A DNA stretch of 28,234 bases from Chloroflexota bacterium (GTDB lineage Bacteria > Chloroflexota > Anaerolineae > Aggregatilineales > Phototrophicaceae), in assembly GCA_023430545.1 (NCBI GenBank), contig JAEZAF010000040.1, positions 1-28,234 of the forward strand, read 5' to 3'. Numbering within the stretch: position 1 is the stretch's first letter; each line of letters begins with the position of its first letter. The notes under the pieces were generated by a model. That model searched no databases and had not been told where the DNA came from. It saw only the letters and a list, made by a program, of their open reading frames with translations. The position numbers and the translations under genes are program-made. Below are positions 8,066-15,841 of this stretch, piece by piece.

Positions 8066-8293
8066 TCATTTACACAGCCCATCGAGCAGGCTCACCGGAT
8101 ACATCGCACCGACAGCGGTAATTTGTACAGGTTCAACGATCACCTGCGCCTCGGCCTGACCGGGCTGAAGGCGATAAAGTACATTCTTCTCGACCGTCAC
8201 GATCACACCGCGTTCACGCAGGTAGGTCACCGCAGGCCACAGGGCCAGGCATAATCCATGTTCGGCATCGGTCCATTTTGCAGGCAGTCCCAT
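8066..8293 (-). CDS. Small protein of unknown function (75 aa)
   Basis: I do not recognise this protein. It begins MGLPAKWTDAEHGLCLAL and reads smoothly as a small folded domain: a likely N-terminal helix, then alternating beta-type stretches (RGVIVTVEKNVLYRL and AQVIVEPVQITAVGAMY) and a Cys near the end. The ATG at 8293 has GGAGG about 10 bases upstream, which supports translation. It lies between the lipoprotein gene and the SDR gene, all on the minus strand, 72 bases after the former. The frame on the opposite strand here is less convincing. It may be real; no function is proposed. Confidence 0.6.
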   Translation of the reverse strand: MGLPAKWTDAEHGLCLALWPAVTYLRERGVIVTVEKNVLYRLQPGQAEAQVIVEPVQITAVGAMYPVSLLDGLCK

Positions 8294-8365
8294 CGCAGTT
8301 TGACCTCCATCTCCATATCTTCATATACAGACGTTGATCTGATGGAAAATCTGCCCAATCGACTG

Positions 8366-9565
8366 CTATTCAGCCGGGATCGCCTGAATTTCGAGGATGT
8401 AATTGACCGGCTCTCCACCGATTTCGGGGATGCGAATGTCAAAATCAAGGCTGGTATCAGCGTCAAGTGTCTCGCCGGTCAGCGGTGCGAACCATGCGCC
8501 GATCACTTTCTGCTGGGCATCGAATACCGTGACGATCCCGACCATTTCCTGAACGGGGTTTCCGCTGCTGTTGGTGACGCTTCCGGTCACATGCAGCAGG
8601 CCCTCGTCATCGAATGAGGAGGCATCTTCCCACTGTAACGTCCCCTGACCGACGAACGGCGGAGGTGTCATGTCGGGGTTATCCGTCACCAGCGTGACGC
8701 TGTAACGGGTGTCACTGGTGGCGATACCTTCGCCAAAGCGGACGCTGAACGGGGCAAAGCCGCCCGCCGGGATGCCGTAGCCCATCGTCGTATCGACCGC
8801 TTCAGCGATCTGGCCTTCATCGGTCAGCAGGGCCACACGCACCATGACCGGCGCGGTCGGCTCTGCACCATAATGCCCCACTTCGCCGGTGACGAACAGC
8901 GCACCGGCGGGGTTGTTCCAGGCCGTCACATTCTGGAACCCGTAGCGATTAGGGCGCACCAGTGACAGCGTTTCTGTTGAAGTTGGTTGCAGGTCAGCCG
9001 AGGGATTCAGAACCAGTGAGTTTACCGCGTCCTGAAGCAGTGCCTGCTGCGCGCCGTCCGATGGGATCACGACCTCGGTCACTGCCAGCCATGATCCCTG
9101 AAAGCTGACGAAGGTATTCAGCGCTTCGGAGGGCTGACCGGGGACAGTACGTGAACCGGTCAGACGCCAGCTTCCGTCGCCAAGGGCATCACGCCCTCCC
9201 GGCTGATAGCGGTTGAGATCGGGGCGATACAGGGACTGATACTGCTGGACGATCTCACCAAATCCGGTTGGCTCGATCACCTGACCGGTGTTGATTACCG
9301 CAACCGTCAGCGAAGGGTGGTGCATATTCGGGAGCGAGAAACTGGCCGAAGCCAGACTGCTGTCCTGCTGGGCATACACCGACCAGTCTTTAGGGACACG
9401 GATCGAAAAGGCCCCGCTGGGATGCTCATAGCGTGCAGGCGAGAGATCCGGCGGCAGCGGAGTGGGCGCGAAAATCACTGCACCGCTGCTGCATGCCGAA
9501 AGCAGGATCAGCGTAAGCAGCACCAGGCCAGAAGTCAGGAAACGGATGTTCAATCGAATCATCAT
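8366..9565 (-). CDS. Secreted lipoprotein with C-terminal FxLYD-like domain
   Basis: A 399-residue lipoprotein. A signal peptide (MMIRLNIRFLTSG, then a Leu-rich core) ends in the lipobox LLSAC with Cys25. After a short Pro-rich linker come a PsbP/DUF1795-like beta domain (HPSGAFSIRVPKDWSVY onward, about 45-190) and one or two beta-sandwich repeats. The last of these (about 310-395) looks like an FxLYD domain: VTGSVTNSSGNPVQEMVGIVTVFDAQQKVIG has the usual comparison of tissue-like modules with a D-LDF segment near the end. Such proteins sit on the outer face of the membrane; the role is unknown. The start at 9565 is chosen because it gives a standard lipoprotein signal. An ATG at 9607 would fall at the predicted transcription start. 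Confidence 0.85.
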   Translation of the reverse strand: MMIRLNIRFLTSGLVLLTLILLSACSSGAVIFAPTPLPPDLSPARYEHPSGAFSIRVPKDWSVYAQQDSSLASASFSLPNMHHPSLTVAVINTGQVIEPTGFGEIVQQYQSLYRPDLNRYQPGGRDALGDGSWRLTGSRTVPGQPSEALNTFVSFQGSWLAVTEVVIPSDGAQQALLQDAVNSLVLNPSADLQPTSTETLSLVRPNRYGFQNVTAWNNPAGALFVTGEVGHYGAEPTAPVMVRVALLTDEGQIAEAVDTTMGYGIPAGGFAPFSVRFGEGIATSDTRYSVTLVTDNPDMTPPPFVGQGTLQWEDASSFDDEGLLHVTGSVTNSSGNPVQEMVGIVTVFDAQQKVIGAWFAPLTGETLDADTSLDFDIRIPEIGGEPVNYILEIQAIPAE

Positions 9566-9605
9566 ACTTTCAGAGATCACAACGGCTGCGAAACATAGAT
9601 GCAAC

Positions 9606-9644
9606 ATGCATATGCATTATGCCTCATTTAAGATTGATTGACAG
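9606..9644 (-). promoter_or_regulatory. Putative promoter of the lipoprotein gene, with a palindrome at the start site
   Basis: On the minus strand: CTGTCA (9639-9644), a 17-base spacer and CATAAT (9616-9621). A perfect 12-bp palindrome, ATGCATATGCAT (9606-9617), overlaps the -10 edge and the expected transcription start, where a repressor could bind. The leader to the ATG at 9565 would be about 45 bases. Confidence 0.5.
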
Positions 9645-9848
9645 CACGATCGTCAGTACTTAAACCTCTTCAGGATCATCTGTTCGGATATGTGAAAATT
9701 TGTACTTATGACATCGTAATAGGTCTAGCAGGGCTTTAAACGCCAGAACGTATAATTTTCTAACCAAACTCCAATCGAAAACCACCGGAATTTAGGCGTT
9801 TTTTGGCTTTTTAGCCGAAAAAGGTCATGCATAATCAGGCAAAGTGAC
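9645..9848. other. Non-coding region between the lipoprotein and small basic protein genes
   Basis: No convincing gene is present and the stretch is clearly AT-rich. The only structure I see is a hairpin at 9799-9822: TTTTTTGGCT, a TTTT loop, and AGCCGAAAAA, pairing over 10 bp with one T/G wobble. It has T on its left side and A on its right, so it could act as a terminator read in the minus direction or simply insulate the following promoter. Confidence 0.4.
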
Positions 9849-9854
9849 TATAAT
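9849..9854 (+). promoter_or_regulatory. -10 element of the small basic protein gene
   Basis: A perfect TATAAT. At 17-base spacing the upstream hexamer is a poor CATGCA, so the -35 is not evident. Transcription would begin near 9861, leaving an unusually long leader of about 90 bases. The leader can form GCGAGG/CCTCGC within a possible GCACG/CGTGC closing stem. Confidence 0.55.
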
Positions 9855-9951
9855 GTTAAGGAGGCACGGTGAGAGACGGACCTTTCAGGCGAGGACCTCG
9901 CGTGCATCCGATCAAACAAAGTTCACTTTACAATCCTAAAGGAGTGCTACC

Positions 9952-10152
9952 GTGGCTTCAATTGAATTCTACGATGTCAAGACTCGCCAGAAGGTAAAGA
10001 TCGACCAGAAGAACGTCAAGAAGACGACCTTCACCACCAAGAATGGTCAGGTACGTCATGGTCTGCGCGCCAAGACCGATGATGGCCGCAACCTGACGAA
10101 GTTCGTCAGCAAGGGCGAGTGGGACAAGCTCGACGTCCCGGAAGAAAAGTAA
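9952..10152 (+). CDS. Small, highly charged basic protein (66 aa)
   Basis: A GTG start with AAAGGAG at ideal spacing, a perfect -10 upstream and a strong terminator downstream make this a well-supported, probably strongly expressed single gene. The protein is very rich in Lys and in charged residues overall (MASIEFYDVKTRQKVKIDQ, then KKTTFTTKNGQVRHGLRAK, ending GEWDKLDVPEEK). It has no Cys and no membrane segment. It looks like a small beta-rich domain, with alternating polar strands and the central GRNLTKFVSK. The net charge would allow nucleic-acid binding, but that is inference only. I have an impression that similar short FYDVK proteins occur in Chloroflexota; I cannot confirm it here. 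Confidence 0.85.
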   Translation: MASIEFYDVKTRQKVKIDQKNVKKTTFTTKNGQVRHGLRAKTDDGRNLTKFVSKGEWDKLDVPEEK

Positions 10153-10225
10153 ACGAAGCAAACGCAGTAAACCAGCCAGCACTGCTCTGAAAGATCGGTC
10201 AGTGTCTACAGGCTAAACGCATCAG

Positions 10226-10259
10226 AGAGGACAGGCATCAGTCTGTCCTCTTTTATTTG
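10226..10259 (+). terminator. Rho-independent terminator of the small basic protein gene
   Basis: A 9-bp stem, AGAGGACAG (10226-10234) with CTGTCCTCT (10243-10251), an 8-base loop, and a following TTTATTTG run. It lies 74 bases after the stop codon. Confidence 0.85.
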
Positions 10260-10371
10260 TGACATTTATCCGCAAGCTGCATACAAAAGACTACGAAATC
10301 TCTTAACAAAATATGCTATCATTAGACACATAAACGCTTTATGAGTGTGAGACATCTGACAGGATACCAAA

Positions 10372-12360
10372 TTGACTCCGATCAAGATCCTACTGGTAGA
10401 TGACGACATTGAATTTTATTCAAAAGTCCAAAAGATCCTTGCCCGCGACTCACATATCTATGAAGTAGAGTGTGCTTCCGCTTACGATACCGTGCTGGAT
10501 ATTGTCCTGCACAAGAAGTACGACGCTTACGTCATCAGTGATGAGTTCAGGCAGAACAGTGGTTTATCGCTGGTACGTTCGATGCTGGATGCTGGTGTGC
10601 AGGCCCCCATCCTGATCGCTACCCGTCAGGCCGCCGATGATTTCGATCTGACTGTCGCCCAGATCGGCGCGGTGGACTTTATCGACAAACAGTATCTGAA
10701 ACCGTCAGCACTGCGGAAGGCCTTTAGATACGCCTTCCAGCATACGCATGACGCCGAGGCATTACGGGCGACAGAAGCCAATTACCGCATTCTGCTGGAA
10801 GAGGCTTCGGATGGATTTCTGCTGACTGACTCCAATGGAAATGTACTGGAGGCGAATTCGGCCTTCTTCGATATGGTGGGCACACCGCGTGACGCCGTGA
10901 TCGGCAAACCGCTTGTAGAGCTGATGCGCTCTGCCTCGCCGAAAGCAAAAGCCTTCCAGCCCCACCTGCTCGCCCCCGGCGAGACCATCATCACAGAGCA
11001 GTTGGTACGCGATGCCAACGGTGACGAAATCCCGGTCGAGATCAGCGCGAAGGTCGTAGCGCAAAGCCGTGTCCAGTGCATGATCCGCGATATCCGTCAC
11101 CGCAAAGAAGCCGAAGCCGAACGTGAGCGTTATATCCAGCGTCTGACCATCCTTCAGCAGATTGACGTGGAGCTGAACCAGATCCTGAATATCGACTACG
11201 TGCTGTCGCTGGCGCTGGATGCGGCGGTCCGCCTGAGCGCAGCCAACGCCGGTTACATCGGCACACTGGAAAACGAACAGATCATTCTGGCGCAGGCCAT
11301 TGGACGCTACGGTAACCTGCTCCCGGGGGATAAACTGCCAGAAGATCCGCTGATTCGCGGCGTGATCAACTCGCAGGACGCAATCCTGATTACCGATGCT
11401 CAGCAGCTCGAAAATCACAATACCCTCAATCCAAAGGCACGCGCACGGATGATCATCCCGCTGGTGTCCTATGAGCGTATGATCGGTGTGCTCAATCTGG
11501 AGACGACCCAGCCGGAACGTTTCAATCAGGATGTGTTCGACTTCATCAAGATCATCGCCTCACGGGTGACGCTGGCGGTGGAAAATGCGCAGCTCTATCA
11601 GCTTGCACAGACGCAGCTACAGCGCGTACAGGAACTCTACGCGCAGGTCAGCGAGCTTGAAAAGCTGAAATCAGACATGATTCGAATCGCGGCGCATGAC
11701 CTGCGGAATCCGATTGGCGTCGTCAGCGGTTATCTCGAACTTCTGGACTGGTCATTGGGGAAGAACGCAACGCCCAAGCAGAAGAACCAGATCGAGATCA
11801 TGATGCGTGCCACGCAACGCATGGAAAAGATCACGACCGATATCCTGTCACTGGAACGCATTGAAAAAATGCACATGGAACAGGCCAAGAATATCGACCT
11901 GATCGGGATCGTCACCGGAGCCTATGAGGATTACAAGCCACAGGCCGAGCAAAAAAATCAAAAGATCGATTTAAATATCAATATCAGGGCGGCGATCATC
12001 CGGGGAGATGAGGCGCAGCTTGGTGAGGCGACCGCGAACCTGATCAACAATGCCATCAAATATACCCCATCGGGCGGCCATATTCAGGTGAATCTGAGGC
12101 AGGATAAGGACCTCGTCATCTTCGAGGTGATCGATAACGGCTACGGTATCGAGGAAGAACAGCAGGCCGGTTTATTCCAGCCGTTTTACCGTGCCACCAG
12201 TGACCTGACCGCCGAGATCGAAGGGACCGGACTGGGATTACACCTCGTCAAGAACATCATTACACGTCATACTGGGAAAATGATCTTTCACAGTGTATAT
12301 GGTGAAGGCAGTACATTCGGCTTTCAGATGCCGCTGTCGGCCAGTTCGCAACCCGCTTAA
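10372..12360 (+). CDS. Hybrid sensor kinase: degenerate receiver-PAS-GAF-HisKA-HATPase
   Basis: A 662-residue cytoplasmic kinase without membrane helices. It has an N-terminal receiver (about 1-125), PAS (about 133-245), GAF (about 262-405), a short coiled-coil, HisKA with His442 in RIAAHDLRNPIG, and the ATPase domain with N box (ANLINNAIKYTPSGG), G1 (DNGYGIEEE) and G2 (EGTGLGLHLVK). The receiver keeps the acidic triad VDDD (residues 10-12) and the Lys of FIDKQ. Its phospho-site segment reads YDAYVISDEFRQNSGL: at the usual Asp position it has Ser56, with Asp57 next to it. The start is a TTG with AGGA 8 bases upstream, and I see no better one. No partner output regulator lies nearby. The VWA protein gene follows after 153 bases. 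Confidence 0.9.
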   Translation: MTPIKILLVDDDIEFYSKVQKILARDSHIYEVECASAYDTVLDIVLHKKYDAYVISDEFRQNSGLSLVRSMLDAGVQAPILIATRQAADDFDLTVAQIGAVDFIDKQYLKPSALRKAFRYAFQHTHDAEALRATEANYRILLEEASDGFLLTDSNGNVLEANSAFFDMVGTPRDAVIGKPLVELMRSASPKAKAFQPHLLAPGETIITEQLVRDANGDEIPVEISAKVVAQSRVQCMIRDIRHRKEAEAERERYIQRLTILQQIDVELNQILNIDYVLSLALDAAVRLSAANAGYIGTLENEQIILAQAIGRYGNLLPGDKLPEDPLIRGVINSQDAILITDAQQLENHNTLNPKARARMIIPLVSYERMIGVLNLETTQPERFNQDVFDFIKIIASRVTLAVENAQLYQLAQTQLQRVQELYAQVSELEKLKSDMIRIAAHDLRNPIGVVSGYLELLDWSLGKNATPKQKNQIEIMMRATQRMEKITTDILSLERIEKMHMEQAKNIDLIGIVTGAYEDYKPQAEQKNQKIDLNINIRAAIIRGDEAQLGEATANLINNAIKYTPSGGHIQVNLRQDKDLVIFEVIDNGYGIEEEQQAGLFQPFYRATSDLTAEIEGTGLGLHLVKNIITRHTGKMIFHSVYGEGSTFGFQMPLSASSQPA

Positions 12361-12513
12361 GTGATCGGCGGACTGCGAGGGTCATCGCAGAACGGAATGT
12401 TCTGTCACCATCTGAGGCGATTGTTACCCGTTCAGGGGTTGTCCTGCGACATTACCCACCCCTGAACGACTCTTCAATATGGTGTTGTTATCGAGGTTAA
12501 AAATTACCCACCG
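12361..12513 (+). other. Hairpin-rich spacer upstream of the VWA gene
   Basis: Three hairpins can form. The first two share CAG at 12388-12390 and so exclude each other: CTGCGA/TCGCAG (12373-12390) and CAGAAC/GTTCTG (12388-12404). The third is an 11-bp stem, CGTTCAGGGGT (12429-12439) with ACCCCTGAACG (12458-12468). ATTACCCACC occurs twice, once entering the third stem (12451) and once just before the start codon (12503). There is no T run, so a simple terminator is unlikely. Confidence 0.45.
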
Positions 12514-15500
12514 ATGACTTTTACAAGCCCACAAGCGCTTTTACTTTTACTGCTGATCCCGCTGGTCCTTTATCTGGGCTGGCCGAGACAGCGCTTCCGC
12601 CGTACACGGGATATTATCAGTAACACGCTGCGCACCATCATCCTGCTGGCGCTCATTCTGTCGCTGGCGGGGGCGCAGGTCGTGCAGGCGGCGGAAAAGC
12701 TGGCCGTGATCTTCCTCGTCGATGTCTCGGACAGTGTCGGCCCGGTAGCGGTGGATCAGGCGATTCAGCAGATCCGCCAATCCGTCAGCGGGATGGGCGC
12801 AAACGATGAAGCCGGGGTGATCCTCTTCGGTGAGGATGCACGGGTTGAACGCGTCGTCAATTCGGTCCGGGATATTGGCTCCATTCGCTCCGCCCCACGC
12901 ACCGGCAATACCGACATCGCGGATGCCATCCGGCTGGCGCTGGCACTGTTCCCACCTGACGCGGCCCGCCGAATCGTGATCTTCAGCGATGGAATCCCGA
13001 CCTTAGGCAATACCGAAGCCGCCGCCGAACTCGCACGCGCCGCCAATGTCCAGATCAGCTATGTACCAGTCCAGCAGACACAGAACACCGAAGTGCGCGT
13101 GGCCGAATTCACTGCGCCGTCTTCGGTGCAGGCCGGGCAGCAGTTCGATCTGTCGGTCAGCATCGAGTCGGATGTTGATACGCCTGCCGAAGTGATTGTC
13201 TCGGCTGGCGGGCAGGAGATCTTCCGCGAGACGACACAGCTCCGGCGCGGCCAGAACAACCGCACGCTTACCCTTCAGGCGGACGAAGTTGGCTTTCGTG
13301 ATTTTCAGGTCGTGGTCCAGCCTGCTGGTAGTGACGACTTTTACCAGAACAACTCATTATCAACCTTCAGTCAGGTGGTGGGGCCTTCACGCATCCTGCT
13401 GATCAGTGATGCGCCGGAAGAAGCACAGTACCTCCTGCCTGCACTTGAGGAGGCCGGACTGATTGTCGATCTTCGGACCAGCGGCCAACTCCCCAACGGA
13501 TTATCCGGCCTTGTCGGTTACGACAGCGTTGTCCTGCTCAATATCCCGGCGACGGCTATTCCGGTCAGCCGGATGGAAGTCTTACAGGCATATACCCGTG
13601 ACCTCGGCGGCGGTCTGGTGGTCGTTGGTGGGCCTGAGAGCTACGGCCCAGGCGGTTATTTCCAGACTCCGCTGGAAGACATCCTGCCAGTCGAGATGCA
13701 GATCAAAGATCAGCAGCGGCTGCCCCGCCTGACAATCGCGTATGTAATCGACCGATCAGGCAGTATGTCCGCGACGACTCCCAACGGCATTCCGATGATC
13801 GAACTGGCAAAGGAGGCGATCAACCGCTCGATTGATTTCCTGCAACCGACTGACCGCGCCGCCATCGCAACCTTTGATGCTGATGCCTATTGGGTGGCAA
13901 CGTTTCAGAATGTGATGGATCGAACCAATCTTCAACGGCTGGTCGGCACGCTGACACCGAACGGCGGAACCGATATTCTGGCCGGGATGCGACTGGTTGC
14001 TGAGGATATCATCAACGAACCCAGCGAGCTAAAGCACATCATCCTGCTGACGGATGGACAGGCCAGCCCGAATGGACTGGTCCCCATCAGCCGTGAACTC
14101 TTCGAAGACTACAATGTCACCACCTCAACCATCTCGATTGGACAGCCCTCTCAGCTTCTGCAGAGCATGGCACAGGCGGGGGGTGGTAATTACCATGTGG
14201 CCGGTGACATCAGCACGATCCCGACCATTTTCTCTCAGGAAACCGTACTAGCGACCCGTTCCTATATCTTTGAAGAGGCCTTCGTCCCCAATCTGACAGC
14301 ACGCAATCCGATCATGGATGGCATCAACGCCCTGCCTGAACTGCTCGGCTATATCGGCACAACGCCGAAGGCCGCGGCACAGGTGATCCTGCGCACGCCT
14401 AACGAATTCAATGACCCGATTCTGGCCGCGTGGCAGTACGGGCTTGGGCGTTCGGTTGCTTTCACCAGTGATGCCACCGCACGCTGGGGACAGAACTGGG
14501 TCTCGTGGGAAGATTTCTCCCGCTTCTGGAGCCAGACGGTGCGCTGGACGATCACTGAAGGCAGCAATAACAACATCGAAGTGCGTACCGTGCAGGACGG
14601 CGAACAGACACGGGTGATCGTCGATGCACGCAATGACAACGGACAGTTCGCCAACGGACTGACGCTGGAAGCGTCGGTGGTTGATCCCACCCTGCAAGGC
14701 CAGCGCATCGTGCTCAATCAGGTTGCGCCGGGACGATATGAGGGCACCTTCACGCCTGAACAGGAAGGCGCTTACCTGATGCAGATCTTCGGTGGCGGCG
14801 CCTCGGTCGATGGGACTTCGGTTGCCATTAATCAGACTAACGGCTGGGTGCTGAGCTATTCACCGGAATATATTCGCTCGGCGGATGCTGTTTCTGTACT
14901 CCCACAGCTTGCCTCCATTACCGGCGGACGCTCACTGGAAGGCGCATCAGAGGAAATCTTTTCCCGCGATATTGCGCCACAGGCAGCGATGGTTCCGCTG
15001 GCCCCGGCCCTGCTGCTGTTCGCGCTGCTGCTGCTGCCCTTCGACATTGCAGTGCGGCGGCTGGTGATCACCCGTTCGGACTGGCAGCGGCTGCGTGCGG
15101 CGGTAAAATCTCCGTTTGCCCGCACGCCGGTGATGCCCGAAACGAGTGAGCGTGTCGCCACCCTGCTGGATGCACGGGATCGGGCACGGCAGCGCTCACC
15201 GGAGGCTGAGGACGAAACCGCCAGAGTCTCCCCTGCTGCGAGATCGTCAACGTCACCTGCACCGGCCAATACCGCCTCGCAGCTCCTTCGCAACCGTCGG
15301 CCTGCTGAGGCTGAACCAGAGACCGCAAAGGCGGCGTCACCGGCACGGTCGGATGCTGCGACGAAAGCGACTACCCGATCCGGTACAGCGTCAGCCCCGG
15401 CACGAACCCCGGCTCCCACCACACCGCCGCCCGCAAGTCCAGCGACGGAAGGTGGCAACCTGGGTGCGCGTCTGCTGAAAAAGCGTCAGGAACGCGAGCA

Positions 15501-15519
15501 GGGCGACGATCAGTCGTAA
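12514..15519 (+). CDS. Membrane protein with two VWA domains and an amidotransferase-like fold (BatA-like)
   Basis: A 1001-residue protein. Two N-terminal helices (about 8-23 and 39-58) are followed by a first VWA domain with MIDAS Asp70-x-Ser-x-Ser74 (DVSDS), TGNTD and FSDG. Next come a beta-sandwich (about 195-290) and a class-I glutamine-amidotransferase-like domain (about 291-395) without an obvious catalytic triad. The second VWA domain (about 404-590) has Asp413-RSGS417, GGTD and LTDG, so both metal sites look intact. After another beta region and a helix near 827-850, a cytoplasmic tail of about 145 residues is rich in Ala, Pro, Ser, Thr and Glu and ends with a basic GARLLKKRQERE segment. 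The fold order matches VWA/BatA-like proteins often linked with MoxR ATPases, but none is nearby. The ribosome site before the ATG at 12514 is weak. Confidence 0.88.
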   Translation: MTFTSPQALLLLLLIPLVLYLGWPRQRFRRTRDIISNTLRTIILLALILSLAGAQVVQAAEKLAVIFLVDVSDSVGPVAVDQAIQQIRQSVSGMGANDEAGVILFGEDARVERVVNSVRDIGSIRSAPRTGNTDIADAIRLALALFPPDAARRIVIFSDGIPTLGNTEAAAELARAANVQISYVPVQQTQNTEVRVAEFTAPSSVQAGQQFDLSVSIESDVDTPAEVIVSAGGQEIFRETTQLRRGQNNRTLTLQADEVGFRDFQVVVQPAGSDDFYQNNSLSTFSQVVGPSRILLISDAPEEAQYLLPALEEAGLIVDLRTSGQLPNGLSGLVGYDSVVLLNIPATAIPVSRMEVLQAYTRDLGGGLVVVGGPESYGPGGYFQTPLEDILPVEMQIKDQQRLPRLTIAYVIDRSGSMSATTPNGIPMIELAKEAINRSIDFLQPTDRAAIATFDADAYWVATFQNVMDRTNLQRLVGTLTPNGGTDILAGMRLVAEDIINEPSELKHIILLTDGQASPNGLVPISRELFEDYNVTTSTISIGQPSQLLQSMAQAGGGNYHVAGDISTIPTIFSQETVLATRSYIFEEAFVPNLTARNPIMDGINALPELLGYIGTTPKAAAQVILRTPNEFNDPILAAWQYGLGRSVAFTSDATARWGQNWVSWEDFSRFWSQTVRWTITEGSNNNIEVRTVQDGEQTRVIVDARNDNGQFANGLTLEASVVDPTLQGQRIVLNQVAPGRYEGTFTPEQEGAYLMQIFGGGASVDGTSVAINQTNGWVLSYSPEYIRSADAVSVLPQLASITGGRSLEGASEEIFSRDIAPQAAMVPLAPALLLFALLLLPFDIAVRRLVITRSDWQRLRAAVKSPFARTPVMPETSERVATLLDARDRARQRSPEAEDETARVSPAARSSTSPAPANTASQLLRNRRPAEAEPETAKAASPARSDAATKATTRSGTASAPARTPAPTTPPPASPATEGGNLGARLLKKRQEREQGDDQS

Positions 15520-15577
15520 AGCGAAGCCATCTTTTAAGATTAGGGGGCCGGAAGAATCCGTCCCTACCGTTTATGCA

Positions 15578-15790
15578 CGCTTGTTGCAGCATCTTGCAGC
15601 AGCAGACTGCCTGTAGCAGCACAATGCTGCTGCAATTTAGCGTCGATCCACTGATTTCAGGTTCAAAATCTGCCTGTGGCAGCTTGTTGCTGCTGCTGCT
15701 GCTGCACAAAAAAAAGTGCTGCTGCAATTCTGTGCCACAAAACAGGGTGATGCGGTGGTGAGATGTTAAGGTGCGGGATTAAGTGCATGG
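15578..15790 (-). ncRNA. Candidate structured small RNA, copy B of a GCAGCA-rich repeat
   Basis: This is the inverted partner of the element at 6896-7130. Read on the minus strand it has ATGCAC at the expected start, GCACCTTAACATCT, GCAGCAC-T8-GTGC, a run of GCA triplets ending in ACAAGC, TTTTGAACCTGAA, a hairpin AGCAGCA-TTG-TGCTGCT, and CTGCTGCTGCAA. Relative to copy A it has a 12-base near-duplication at the 5' end and lacks about 50 bases before the T8 block. The stem around the T8 loop is only 4 bp here (GCAC/GTGC), since the following triplets are CAG rather than CTG. It points into the 3' end of the VWA gene. The same alternatives apply: a small RNA or a dispersed repeat. Confidence 0.5.
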
Positions 15791-15797
15791 ATTTCAC

Positions 15798-15841
15798 AGT
15801 ATAGCACTAATGTTCGATTTATGCGGTTAGAGTTTTCAAAT
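15798..15841 (-). promoter_or_regulatory. Conserved promoter block of repeat copy B
   Basis: On the minus strand, ATTTGAAAACTCTAACCGCA (15822-15841), then CGAACATT and extended -10 TGCTATACT (TATACT 15798-15803). It is nearly identical to 6846-6889, with differences limited to a few central bases. As in copy A, an ATG lies exactly 9 bases past the -10. Confidence 0.6.

Noticed and set aside
8227..8466. A 79-codon minus frame between the lipoprotein and the 75-residue gene
   Set aside because: It overlaps the end of the lipoprotein gene and most of the better-supported small gene's start region; Ser/Arg-rich composition suggests an out-of-frame reading.
10762..11418. A 218-codon open frame antisense to the hybrid kinase
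   Set aside because: It mirrors the codon pattern of the kinase, has no ribosome site and gives no recognisable domain.
14856..15458. A 200-codon frame antisense to the VWA protein tail
   Set aside because: Ala/Ser/Gly/Arg-rich translation expected from the low-complexity tail on the other strand.
15573..15761. Open frames through repeat copy B (plus and minus)
   Set aside because: Same triplet artefact. The minus-strand frame from the conserved ATG is broken after 13 codons in copy A.
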